Assembly (NCBI RefSeq): GCF_047496725.1
Contig: NC_132970.1
Location: 19,494,001-19,558,000, forward strand
Length of the DNA: 64,000 nt
From: Anoplolepis gracilipes
Taxonomy: Eukaryota; Arthropoda; Insecta; Hymenoptera; Formicidae
Reading direction: 5' to 3'
The notes under the pieces were generated by a model. That model searched no databases and was not told the origin of the DNA. It was given only the letters and a program-made list of their open reading frames with translations. This document shows positions 50,625-62,480 of this stretch, piece by piece (positions within the stretch are counted from its first letter, which is position 1; every line of letters begins with the position of its first letter). The position numbers and the translations under genes are program-made.

Positions 50625-53431
50625 TGAGAGAATATTTGCAAGCTATTGCGTTGAATTGTGTCAATCACATTGCTATTACTCAATTATATAATTGTAACGA
50701 TCGCAAGATGGATGCAAGGCGATCAAGAAAAGAAGATAAAGAATGAAAGTATGCGTGCGTGCGTGAGCGAGCGAACGAGCAATTGAGAGAACACCAGCTT
50801 GCATATGATGCGCGCAGTTGTTTGGAGATAAAATTGAGACGTCTAATTAATGAGATATTGTAAATTGTTCTATAGCAAATGAAAAGCGCTACGACCGTTG
50901 CAGCGCGCTCCTCGAGAGTCCTTGAGCAAGCAAGTTGGAAGAGGAAGGTTCTCTGAATATGTAACTGAAACACCATTTCGAGCGAGTAAAAAGTCTCGAG
51001 ATGACTTTCGAGGGACGAGATGCTCTGATCGTTTCGATGTTGATATGTCAATGCTGTGATGTTATCCTTTGAAACTTAAACAAAAGAGGAGTATATTCCC
51101 AGACCCCTTTCCCTCTCTTGAACCGCCCCACCTATTTACCTTAACCCTGCCCTCTCCCTCCCTTGAAGGATCCTGTAATAGGACACAACCTTGAGAAACC
51201 AAATATTTCTATTATTGTAATTTCCTCCCGCATAGCCCTTAAAATAACTAGATTTTAATCGTATATATTTAATGTAAAGATTATTATTGTTACATCTCTC
51301 AGTGATTCTCTCCTTCGCTAGTGATGTCTTGGAGAAACAAAAAGCGAAAATAAGAAGGATTATCGCGACAAAATATTACGATAACGCGTCGCTCTCAGAT
51401 GATTCTCTCCCGCATGTCACTGGTGCCCGAATTCCTACATTTGTCGCATTTGTAAATAAAATTTTTATCATCACATGACACATCGACGCGTTGTATTGTT
51501 CCCTTTTGCAAATTATCCAAAAAGTATTTTTTTATTATACATATTTAATGAATTATGTGACACGTATATTATAGATACATATAAGTAAAGATATTTAAAA
51601 CGCAACAGTGACGAAAAATTTCAATCGTAAAATAAAATAAAAACACAGAGACATTTTTTTTTAGGACACATAAATCATATTATTCGATATTTTCTCTCCT
51701 ATAAAATATAAACGGACAATACAAAAAAGATATTTACACTCTACGTAGATACATTAATTCAACATATAAGTGCGACATAAAATCATGTTCCATTAACGCA
51801 CACTACTACAGACAATATACATACATCGAAGACTCTTGTAGGTATAAATGCGCATTCGGCTGCCAAACTCGACACGCGTGGTTATTTTATATTTTTATAT
51901 ATACGTATCTCTCTCTCGTACTGACTCTTTGGCAATAAAATCTAAAACGTATTGTACGGCGAAAAGACGCGCGTAGCAAATCTTCATTTATTCATTTCCA
52001 CGATACGGAAATGATGAAGTTGCTTGAATCGCCGTTAATCGTGTGTAGTAATTCTCAAAGTCTGTTTCGCATAATTTCTCATTGTTAGATCTTGCATTAT
52101 TGCTCTACAGCTGATTAACTTCAATGCGATAAAGTTGTTTGTTTTTATGGTAAAGGCGGCAACACATGTTACATTTCGATCTGACGTTTTGTAAATTACA
52201 CGTGATTAAAAAGAATGATATGTATACACATACAAGTAGAGAAATGGAGAGTTATTAATAATTCGTATAAAATTCTTATACGAAGCAATTCGCTAAACAA
52301 TCTGATAACAATGAGTGTTACTTGAACACGATTTTCTCTCCCGCCTAATATTTATATGTAGAAGATACCCAATGTCCTGTTTGGCTGGTTTGTATAAAAT
52401 TTTGAATAGACGAGAGATGTGTTTAACAATAATTTAAAGTTACTTTTAGATAACCTTAACTAAATGCTTTTTACATTTTACATAAATAAATAATAATACA
52501 TTTCTTAAGCTCTTCTCGCGTTTTAAGCACTCCAAACGAGCCTTATTTTTTTGCAGTTACACAATTTTACTATTAAAATTATCTGGTAATTTTATATTGA
52601 TAATAATAAAAGAAATATATAAAATTTATTCTCACAGACATCAAGTCAATTTTTTTTCAAACGCGCAAGAAGTTTTCTAAACAAATGTTTATAAAAAATT
52701 ATCAAAATTATCTTAAGTGTATGTGTCAGACTTGATGAATGCCGCATACAGTTTTACGAATGCAGCATATATTATTTATACGTATATATATAAATACACT
52801 AAAATTTTATATGTCTACCTTTGGTACAATTTCCCTCACTACTAACTAACATATTTAATAATAAATTCTCTTTGTTATCAACCTTCAATCAACTGAAATA
52901 CAAACTGCAAACGAGCATTTAATCATTGCAATTTCCTCTTTAAATTTTTTTTTAACTGATTGTATATAAATATAACACGAATATAATGAAAGTTAAAAAT
53001 AAAAAATAATAAAGTTAAAAATAAAAAAACAATTTTTTTTATTACAACTGCTTTTCATGTGCTCGTTAAAGTATTAATCATCACAATATCTGTCAGAAAT
53101 TATCAGCCTATCTCGATGCAAATTAGATTCCCTTCATGAAGAAACTTTGTCAAATCATGATATATTGATCCAAGTAACACGTAAGTAAATCGAAAGTGCA
53201 TCGGAAAAGACACATAAGTAATTTTCTAACACAATTCGAAGGTACACGGTTCTTGACGCCTCATAGTGCTCTTAGTACTTGAAGTCTACATATTACATAC
53301 GAAGACAATTGTGCTATCGGATAGCCGCGACGCATGTTTGCTAGTATCTCCAATAAGTCTCTGGTAACTCTGACCGTTTCGCGATTTCAACTTCACGTTT
53401 ACGCAAGCTCGTGAGTGCGTGACTCGCGCCT

Positions 53432-53797
53432 TTATATAAAAAGATAATTCTCGTAATCGGCGTAGGAAGAGGCAGTCACGTGTTTTGCCGAGATCGGCGT
53501 TGACGGAACGCTCTGCGGAAGTTGCTGCACCCGCGGCAGCTGTACCTGCGGAAGATCCGTGCTACGAGGTACGACAATTCGCGGCGCCTGATTAATGGAA
53601 CCTAAGGACGAGTGATGCGGATCCCGATGGATGATGTTGTTATTGTTGTTAGTGTTAATATTAACAGTTTTTCCAGCAAGATGATGCAGACTCAAATGAT
53701 TGTTGTTGTCGATTCTCGAACTGTAATGGATGGGAGAACTGTCGTGGAGATCCAGCCTCGACATTGCCATGATGCTCGAGTCCGACGCCCACATGCT
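53432..53797 (-). CDS. rau: Rau-like gene terminal exon with PDZ-ligand C-terminus
   Basis: The 366-nt exon starts in phase 0 after CGTCGTTTCAG and ends with TAA at 53432-53434. It encodes SMWASDSSIMAMSRLDLHDS, low-complexity His/Asn/Ser sequence with an Asn-rich run, a Pro/Gln/Val-rich part (LPQVQLPRVQQLPQ) and the end YADYENYLFI. The tail is probably disordered. The last four residues fit a class II PDZ-binding ligand. Confidence 0.88.
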   Translation of the reverse strand, partial: SMWASDSSIMAMSRLDLHDSSPIHYSSRIDNNNHLSLHHLAGKTVNINTNNNNNIIHRDPHHSSLGSINQAPRIVVPRSTDLPQVQLPRVQQLPQSVPSTPISAKHVTASSYADYENYLFI

Positions 53798-56060
53798 CTG
53801 AAACGACGTCGGATTGTATAACAGATTTGACTTTCTATTAGGCTCTTATGAATAATTCCGATAGCGGTATAATTATATACGAATTGAATTTGACGACTAC
53901 AGTCTCTTTGTTTGAACGTACACATAATATTTCATACCCTCTATTCTTCAAAGATCGATGGCGGAAGACTGTCAGTGAAACTAACTTATTGTGTGAGATG
54001 AGTCTCATCTCTTTATAAATAAAATAATCACAAACTATTTATACTTTTTTTACGGGTATTATTTTGAAAAATCTTTTTTTCAAAAAATTATGTTAAATGT
54101 ATGTATTATTTTTTTTTAATTACATTAGTTGTTAAATAGAAAATTTAAACGATAGAACAAATTTTCTTTTTAAATATCGTAAGTATTACTCGCGCAAATC
54201 TAAACAAACCGAGCTCTTGTCAAAATGTCACAATAAATCAGATGCAATACCTTCCGCCTGTAATCTGGATTACGCCTAATGCGAAGATGTCGGTCCGTGC
54301 TGGTCCACCGTTGTGTGACTTTGAGCGGGGAATCATCGGGGTGTAATTTCCTTTGGTACTCTTCACCTTCGCAGACTTCGTAGAGAGAGAACTGCTCCAC
54401 TGGTTCTTTGGAGCTGTAGCAACTCAACAGCATCTGGATCAACTCGTCTACGGTAGTCTGCTCCGAGACCAGAAGGCTCTTGTACTTCGACTGTAAACAT
54501 TAAGTTCTCCATTAGTTCAGAAAAGATTTAAAAAAATTTTTTTTAAACAATATAATTTTTTTACCATAAAATATTTCAAAAATAGTATAGACGTAAACAA
54601 ACTTCATATATTTTAAATTATTTTTAATAATGTGAAATGTTTTTATTATATCTTAACGATTATTCTTTAATTTTTATAACATAATATACATTGTTTAATT
54701 TATAACAAAAAAAAGAACATTATAAATTATAAAATTTCCAATTTATTTAAGAATTACTTTAAAATAAAGTTTCTTTTGTAGATGCAATTTTTTTTTACTC
54801 TCATATATTAGATTTAATATTAAAATGTATGTGTTATATCTCTGTTTGCTTGTAGAAGAGTAAATTTATTTACCTCGGACATAATATACATTGTTTAGTT
54901 TATAACAAAAAAAGAACATTATAAATTATAAAATTTCCAATTTATTTAAGAATTACTTTAAAATAAAGTTTCTTTTGTATATGCAATTTTTTTTTACTCT
55001 CATATATTAGATTTAATATTAAAATGTATGTGTTATATCTCTGTTTGCTTGTAGAAGAGTAAATTTATTTACCCCGGACATGAGTGCGCTGTCGTATATT
55101 TTGACGAGTCCGCCACGGCGCGTCTGCAACGAGAACCTGCAAACAAGGAGAAGACATATGTAAGCACACAAGTTTACGTGTCAATGATTCCGCAACGCTG
55201 GTAGAAGTCGGTGAGTTCAAAGGACACGAACGTTACTTCTATGTTAAAGCACCGGTTTGTGTCGGGGAGACAAACGGTCTCGTCCTGTATTACGCGTATA
55301 AGTCGCACCGGAAGTCTCATACTACCAAGAAAACATCGTTCCTGTCGGAAAACCGTTCTAATCGTCAAAGAGCAACTTTTTTTCAACCGAGCAATTTGTA
55401 AAGGCGTGTGCACAGCATTTTTCATGTACAATGCTATAAAAAAATAATGTATCGTAACTTGTGTATATATTACGGTGCGCATTTAACATTCACGTGAGAT
55501 TTTAAAAGTGTCCTCAAATCCATAGCGTTTACGACCAAAGCCACCGTAAAATATCATGAATTCCATTCGGTTTCGCAACCGAATAGCCGTATTTACATTC
55601 TCGCGAATCGCGCACCGACCCACGCGACCATTTGTGTCCGAGAATTATATTGGTGAGCGACCCGAAGAACGCCGGCCGATGTTAGCTCGTGCTCAGTGGT
55701 GTGCGAGACGTGTTTATGGTCACGAGCCCTGAAATTACGTAGCCGACCGAAACCGAAAGGGTCGGGGGAATCAAGTAGAAAAGTAGGGGGCAAGCAAGCG
55801 TACCTGGAATCGCCCCGAGGATGGCAGGATTGCAGGACGGCCGGCCGTGCATCCTCGTCGAGCGGCAAAACGGTGCGCACGTTGGCCCTCCTTACGGTCA
55901 CCTCCATGATCAAGTAAAATAATCGAGGATCGCGATGTCTCATGCGATACTTATTCAGAAGGTTTTGCACGACCTCGCGACAGGTCGTCTCGTAGGTGAT
56001 ACTCAGGGTCTTATATTCGATGTCCGGTCGCAGGCAATTCGCATAGACCTTGATGGTCGT
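53432..56060 (-). CDS. rau: Rau-like protein with two Ras-association domains (3' part of the gene, exons listed separately)
   Basis: Four - strand exons join in frame into 308 codons plus stop. The product has two tandem RA domains: RA1 starts TTIKVYANCLRPDIEYKTLS and RA2 starts GLVKIYDSALMSG and runs to HLRIRRNPDY. These are followed by an Asn/His/Pro/Gln-rich tail ending in NYLFI, which fits a class II PDZ ligand (hydrophobic at positions -2 and 0). Drosophila Rau is described with exactly this layout, two RA domains and a C-terminal PDZ-binding motif, and acts in receptor tyrosine kinase/Ras signalling in glia. RA domains bind GTP-loaded Ras/Rap GTPases. The first exon(s) upstream of 56060 were not found, so the N-terminus is missing. 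The domain call is firmer than the orthology; other RA-domain scaffolds remain possible. Confidence 0.75.
53798..54250. other. Intron of the Rau-like gene
   Basis: A 453-nt AT-rich intron with a T run near 54110; no other feature was seen. Confidence 0.75.
54251..54490 (-). CDS. rau: Rau-like gene exon, RA domain 2
   Basis: Eighty codons in phase 0 on both sides, between TGTTTACAG and AAG|GTATTG. It encodes SKYKSLLVSEQTTVDELIQM, then LLSCYSSKEPVEQFSLYEVC, GEEYQRKLHPDDSPLKVTQR and HLRIRRNPDYRRK. The layout (second strand, helix with VDELIQMLL, Ser/Leu/Tyr strand, DDSPL loop, final strand) is typical of RA domains. Confidence 0.92.
54681..55079. repeat. 200-bp tandem duplication covering a splice donor
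   Basis: Copy 1 (54681-54880) and copy 2 (54881-55079) differ by only a few substitutions and one base in an A run. Copy 2 includes the last 7 bases of the Rau-like exon and its donor. Copy 1 therefore carries a near-identical duplicate donor on the - strand at about 54872-54874. Confidence 0.93.
55073..55136 (-). CDS. rau: Rau-like gene exon, linker and start of RA domain 2
   Basis: The 64-nt exon enters in phase 2 after CTTGTTTGCAG and leaves in phase 0 at GGG|GTAAAT. It encodes FSLQTRRGGLVKIYDSALMS plus a Gly. Its last 7 bases and the donor were copied in a tandem duplication that lies immediately downstream in the intron. Confidence 0.88.
55137..55803. other. Intron of the Rau-like gene
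   Basis: A 667-nt intron, GC-richer than average. Short open frames on both strands are not supported as exons. Confidence 0.7.
55804..56060 (-). CDS. rau: Rau-like gene exon, RA domain 1
   Basis: The 257-nt exon starts in phase 0 after TTTGTTTACAG and ends in phase 2 at TTCCAG|GTACGC. It encodes TTIKVYANCLRPDIEYKTLS, then a helix with CREVVQNLLNKYRM, the strand FYLIMEVTVRR, and LPLDEDARPAVLQSCHPRG. This is the ubiquitin-like pattern of an RA domain (strand, strand, helix, strand). It is GC-rich compared with its flanks. Confidence 0.88.
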
Positions 56061-57689
56061 CTGTAAACAAAAATTACAGCTTTAAATCTTCGAATTAATC
56101 ACACTATAAAAACTAGTCTAAACAATTATTATACTAATGACACTTGTCGAAACATATGTTTATAGCAGACTAGGAGCAGAAATATTATCTTCAGTTTAAG
56201 TTAATTTCAGCAACGGCAAAGAGGAAGACGACGTCCTGTTTTGCCGGCGCGACAAAAACTTCCAAAGAGCGGGTCTTGACAATTAGTCCATAATTAACTC
56301 AGAGACAGGCGTTGCTCCGGCACGGGACATAAAACACTATCAACCCTTCCGATACGACTGGTTATGAGGGGATGCGCGTACCGAAAATAAACCAGACACC
56401 AGATCGCCCCATTCGCAGATGCCATCGCACACACGCATACGCTAACATCCGCTTGCTAGACTTAATTGTGTGTATGCAGATTTAGGATAATGGGCGTAAT
56501 TTCATGTAAATCAGAGAACTTATCGAAATATCGACAGGATATACATAGAACAACGAGCAAAGTATGCGTTTCTAAAAATAAATTATTTTTTATTGAATTT
56601 ATTTGATTTTGCAAAACTTATTATACATATATATTTATCATAATTTAATTTTATATAAAATTTCGGTTTACTTCCCCCTTTTTTGGACATATATAACGGG
56701 TCTACAAAGTGAGAAGAAAATTTCACATTTTGTCTAGTTCGTAATTTTTTAGCTATATGTAAAAATTACTAAACTTATAGAAGCGTAAAAATAATAATGA
56801 TCTTTCGAAAATAGAGATTTTAAGTTTTAAAATTCTTTTTTTTTATCTAAATTTCGTTCATTTTTAACGAAGTTAAGCTGATAAATTTTTCTTATTTTTT
56901 TTTTTTTTAATATTAGGTATCTAATTTTTGCGAGAAATTTATCTATGTATATTGAAAATATAAATTATTTTTTAAACTAAAAGAACTTAATTAAAAAATA
57001 TCAATATTATATAATATTAATCATAACATGCATTCATTTTTATAACAACCAGAACTAATCCACATTTTTCATATCTTCAATATTAAAAATGTTTCATCAA
57101 TGTTATATCAATGTCATAAATAAAAAGAACGTCAGATTTAATGTCGCAAACATATGTTTGTTTTCATGCAAATGGTCTTCCTAACACGAGTTATCGTTGG
57201 TGAGATTTTATGAGTCAGAGTCGCATGTTTTTATCACTTTGTTAAAAGTTTTTCAGATACGAATCTGATACGAACATGCAAACATACAGTTCGAACATAT
57301 TTGCAGGCGTTGCACATTCATCCACGTGTGGTGATTTCGTCAAAGCCAGTATAAATCATCGCGTGAAACCGGAACCTGCGTTACAAAATCCAGTTGGCTC
57401 CGTCCGGATCCGGCTGACAAGCCCCTGTCGTGTGAAATAAACACGTTTCGACAACAATCATGGGATTATACCTTCAATGCGCTTATTACAATGTCAACAA
57501 TGGAATTCGTTGCGTACTGGCGCAATCACATATTAAAGTTAGATTCGTGAAGAGTACTCTTATATTTCGTCTTATTGTGCAACGTCATGAGAGGTCTTTT
57601 GAGAAGAAAGAGACCGAAACGCACTAATTCCACATCTAGAAGGAAATGATTCGTGAACATTTATAATTTAACATAATGCTACATTTTAA

Positions 57690-57731
57690 GAAGAGAGAGA
57701 GAGAGAGAGAAGAAAGAGGGAGAGAGAGATA
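57690..57731 (+). repeat. GA-rich simple repeat
   Basis: Imperfect GA repeat in two blocks separated by AAGAAAGAGG. Confidence 0.9.
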
Positions 57732-58789
57732 GCTGTGAAATCTTGTTAGTCAAATGTAACAATCTAAATACTTTTTTTGCTTTGTTTTATATTATTTCGA
57801 TTTATATTATTAATTAACAAACTACACATTCTTGTAAAAGAATTACACGAATAAGACGTATAAACTCGCTGTGAAAATTGGAATTTTACGACAATTAAGA
57901 ATCGATAAAGAGAAGAGGAAATATCGAGCTTGATCTGACAAATGGAGTCTAAATCGAAGCGATTACGTAAATATGCAATGGTTCGCTCTGAAAGATTTTC
58001 ATTTCACAACAAACTTTGCACGTTTTCACAGAAACGCGCCTTCATATGCGTGAATACAACGAAATTTCTGATTCAACTATTGGAATTCCAATGCGCTTAC
58101 GTTATTGGTATTTACGCAACTGCGCGTACACCAATCTTTAAACAGATTTTTCTTCTTAATTATATCGCAGCTGAACAGGGTACAAAGATCATTATGAATC
58201 ATTATAAACTTATGTCAATGATACTTTTTTTTCGCATTACAAATAAATCGTACATAAGGTTAAATGGAGAAAGGAGATATTTATATTATATCAATAAAAT
58301 ACATCTCAAATTAAAATATAAAATCAAATCACGCGTAAGAAATTAGTATGCAGTTTAAAAATAAATCTTTATAAATAATTCTTTAATCTACTAAAACAAC
58401 AAAATAAATCATAAAGTATAAAGAAAACCTATTAAAACTTTAAAGAAGCCTATTAAATATTAATAACGATGCAGGTCAATCATTGTTCTGCTGATGACAT
58501 CACTTGCATATATTGTATTTGTATGACGCGTACTCTACTCTAGAGCCACTCTATTGAAACATACACTTCAGGACCATCTCAATGAGTACAGATCGACCAT
58601 GCTTTCGTTCGACGGCTAATGAAAATAAAAATGCGAAAGTTAGAAGGTATGCAAGTGTCAAAGCAAGGTCTGCGCTTCGTCAGGATCAAGAAGGATGTAC
58701 GTTACTCGGTTACGAGCGGTAGGCTCCAATATCTCGCACCCGGTTATACATGACAGAAATACATCTTGAGATATTTCGGTGCAGCATTA

Positions 58790-58813
58790 TTTTTTTTTTT
58801 TTTTTTTTTTTTT
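58790..58813. repeat. Poly-T run
   Basis: About 24 consecutive T. It may be the A-tail of an old - strand retro-insertion or simple slippage; no adjoining element was recognised. Confidence 0.9.
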
Positions 58814-61800
58814 AAGTTGAAAATATTATTTGACTTGCGCACGTGCGATCGCTGTCAAAAACGCAACATCGATGACTTTTATCATTATAACTGTAAAACA
58901 AATCTACGTCGATACCTGATACCAAAAAGTAACTGAGAAAGCCGATATTAAATATCTTTTTATTTTTATTATGTCTCAACTTATGTATTGGACTTCAGAC
59001 TGAACGCATTGTTCTGCGAAATGTATTCGTACCTCGAACGAACTTATCGACGTGCACCTCACCTTGCATAATGTACGTGATATCACTACTGCTATTTATA
59101 AAAGCGCACATAAAGGAGATTTTGATAACATGCAAACCGATTTTCATGCCCTTGATCTTACGTTACAGTCAGTAATAAAATACTGCAAAAAGATTCTTTA
59201 TTATCGAGATGATGGCAGCTGACTGATATGTACTGATATGTATATTGTACAATAAGAAATATTAAAATAAAAAAAAATATAAAATTTTTAACCAGTCATT
59301 ATACTCAAATATTGTAACATCATAGATAAAAAAATCTCATTATACATATATCAGTATACTATCTAAAAATATTATTTAGCAGCTTTTATATAAAATTTCA
59401 TAAAAAACATGAGATTTTTACAAATTATGATTAAATCTCGTTAAATCTTGTCAAGTTTATCTTCTACTCATCGATCACTTTATAACATCCATTGCTTCTC
59501 ATAATAAATTATAATTGTATATTAGAGATAAATTGTTCGACGGCTTCGCTTTTTCCATACTAGTTAATTACACAGCTCATTCCTGATTCCAAACGAGAAA
59601 AGCGGTTGTATTTTTATATCGCCCTAAAGACTGGTTCTGTAAATCGAAGCTCTAATTAAGATGCCATATTGAGGAATTCGAGGAAGTCTTAAAATCTAGC
59701 CGCTAATATGCCATATCGGGCACACGATGCGACAAAAAAATTAAATGTAGAATGGAATAGTGGGTGCCATATGTCACGGGATGCCCTGCTAATGAGGGGA
59801 TCCAATTTAGCTGGAATCCGTAAAAATCCCAAACTTGCTCTTCGCGAAGCGGAGCGGCGAGGCGTAGCCATATACTTCAAAACTTCTATGTTAATTGCAC
59901 ATTTAAAACCGGTAAATCAGCCATTGCTTTTCTTTTTACTTTTAACTCTTGCCTCTTGATTCGTCCTGCTTCACCAGTAACTCATTCAGCATTCTAAATA
60001 TAGACATCTTTATCGCGAGCTTATCGTTATCGATGGCACCCAACGTTCGTTCCGAATTAACACCCGGTATACGTATGATACGACTCCCGGTATACGTAAT
60101 ATTTTAGAGCAAGGCAAGCGACACCTTTCAACGGAAATACTTTTTTAAACTAGTTCACCTTTTTTCTAATTAACAAATATGTAGTTATTTCTGCGTAATG
60201 AGCACTTTGAAATATTCATATTTCATCAGAAGAAATATTGAAAAGAAGAGTTCAAACATTTCTAATATTACTTGATGTATTTCCTAATAAGTGTTATAAG
60301 TTTATCATGTTAAATGTCGAAAAAAATTGCAATTAATTTGTTTTAATAATCACATAATTATATGTACAATCAAACTATCTGTGATCAAAATTTAATATAT
60401 TTAAGTATTCAATTTTTAAAATTTTCCATTTATTCTCTGTAAAATATCATAAATTAAATATAATTAAGGGGAAGTGATTGATTTACTGGGTTTTATTATT
60501 CTTGATACGTGTTGTCTCTTGCTTGGCGCCATCTATTTATAATATTTATTCTCCAATTGATAAGATGAGCAACGTCGACGCTATATTCCGCATGAGTGAC
60601 AATTAAGTTGAATAGCGAAAAAAATTATATGCAAAGCTAATAGATCCGTCGTGTTTTATTTAAAAATTACAATATTAATTTACAATATTGATCCGTGAAT
60701 TATGTGCAACAGATTATATATTATTATACAATAAATTCTCGATAATATCGAATATAATGCAAAATCACGGTCAAACAACAGAAAAAAAATTTGGGCGATC
60801 TTCAACAATTACAAATACATTTTGATTATAGACTTTCGCTGAGATTGGCCAGCATAATTTCCAGATTCTTTTAACAAGATGATAATTTTTGAAATTATAT
60901 AAATAAAAAATATTAGGATAACTCGCAAGCTATGTAGATTCGATATGTTCGAGACAACGCTTATTCATTTTCATTCAATCCCACAATGAACAGTAGTTTC
61001 AATAGCTATCAACCATGTATTGGTGTTCCAGGTAAAAGTTCTCTGCATAATAAATTTCTTATCCAGACACTCCATTGAATCTCCTCTTATATGCATGGCA
61101 CGTGCTGTTCGGCTCAGCTGCCATTTTTCCACACGGAGTCTTCAGGTACCCGTCGTTACTCGAGCACGTGTTGTTCCCTCGCATTTATCCTCCTCTTAGC
61201 TTCCGGTCGAAGAAGGGCTTCGAGGATGGCATAAAACAAAAACTCGCTTCTAAAATGAAGTGAGAAACGTTGTGTTCTGCCCTCGTATACTTTGCTTAAG
61301 ATCCTGAATGTTGCAGGAGTAATTATCCACAGGAGGTAGATCATTTAACATTGCGTTTTAAAAGCGTAAAACCACCATTTTTAATTCTATTAGTAATTCT
61401 ATTATGGTCACGTTTTTAGATCTTTTTTTTCTAATTCTTTTTATTCACTCTATTTTTGTTTATCTTTAAAGTTTTCTTTGATATAAAAAATTGGTATGAA
61501 ATTAAAATTTTTAAATTATCTACATTATTCTAAAAAATTAAATCGATTGATTTAATTTTTTGGAATAATGCATTTAATAAACGAGATTTAATAAATGAAA
61601 ACAGATCCTTTACGCAGGCATGTTATATGACAAGCAGTGTACGATAGCTTTTATCTATAATAAGATTGATTTTTGCTTAACTACGATTAATTACGAAAAC
61701 GATATCCATCGACATTAACACCTGCGACACATAGTAACAAAGACATTGCTGATAGCATACAATTTGAGCAGTATACTGCGTGGCTCGGTCACCTTGAACA

Positions 61801-62169
61801 TTGTCAGCAGATAATATAGGATTTCAAGTGTCATCGGCTTTAATTAATACGCCAATCATACACTCGTCACAGTGATAACAGACCGATCTTTCGCACTGTT
61901 GGCACGCGAGTAATATCGATAGCTATTCTCGGGAAAGGGTTGATGATTAATAATTATAATTGAAATCACTATCGGTACATGTGTGCATTAATAATCATCG
62001 CAATAAAATTTAATTAAATTTCAATGAAAATCAACCTAGAAAAATAGAACTTTTTTATAATTGCTAGGTCTCTCCCAAACTGCTTGTTATGTTAATTAAT
62101 CTCACACGATCTATCCAGAATGCAGTCATTAAATTCAGAACTTTGCAATTGATCCGAGCACAATCACTC

Positions 62170-62480
62170 TCTCCACATCCCACGTGAATCGTCCTTTCAG
62201 GATCGTTCGCCGATCCAGCGATTAGATTAGAGATCCGTCGCAGATCCGTTGAGAAACCTCTCGAATATCTCCTCTCGGATTCTTACTTTCGCGCCACTTT
62301 CCCGACGCGAGACAATGAAAGCCACGGAATAATTAATTGTTGCCGAACGGAGCACACTTCACACGCTCGATGAAAAGGTACCATGTGACTGGAAATCGCG
62401 AGGTGAGAATTCGACGGTGGCGCAGAACGTCGTCCGTGCGACTCCTTCCTGTGCCGCGAATCGTCACACGACCCGGTTTA
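62170..62480 (-). promoter_or_regulatory. Possible promoter or 5' UTR exon of the Rau-like gene
   Basis: A GC-richer, CpG-containing island in AT-rich flanks. On the - strand it has a strong donor (CGAAA|GTAAGA; last exon base about 62287). The open - frame before it ends in phase 2, which does not fit the phase-0 exon at 56060, so any link would be through a non-coding exon. This is inference from composition and one splice signal. Confidence 0.2.

Noticed and set aside
57942..58346. 134-codon plus-strand frame as a gene
   Set aside because: Lys/Ile/Tyr-rich composition mirrors the AT-rich background; no domain, no splice context, and the length is within reach of chance.
62288..62400. Minus-strand ATG exon ending at GTAAGA as the first coding exon of the Rau-like gene
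   Set aside because: It ends in phase 2 while the exon at 56060 needs phase 0, so it cannot be the direct coding partner.
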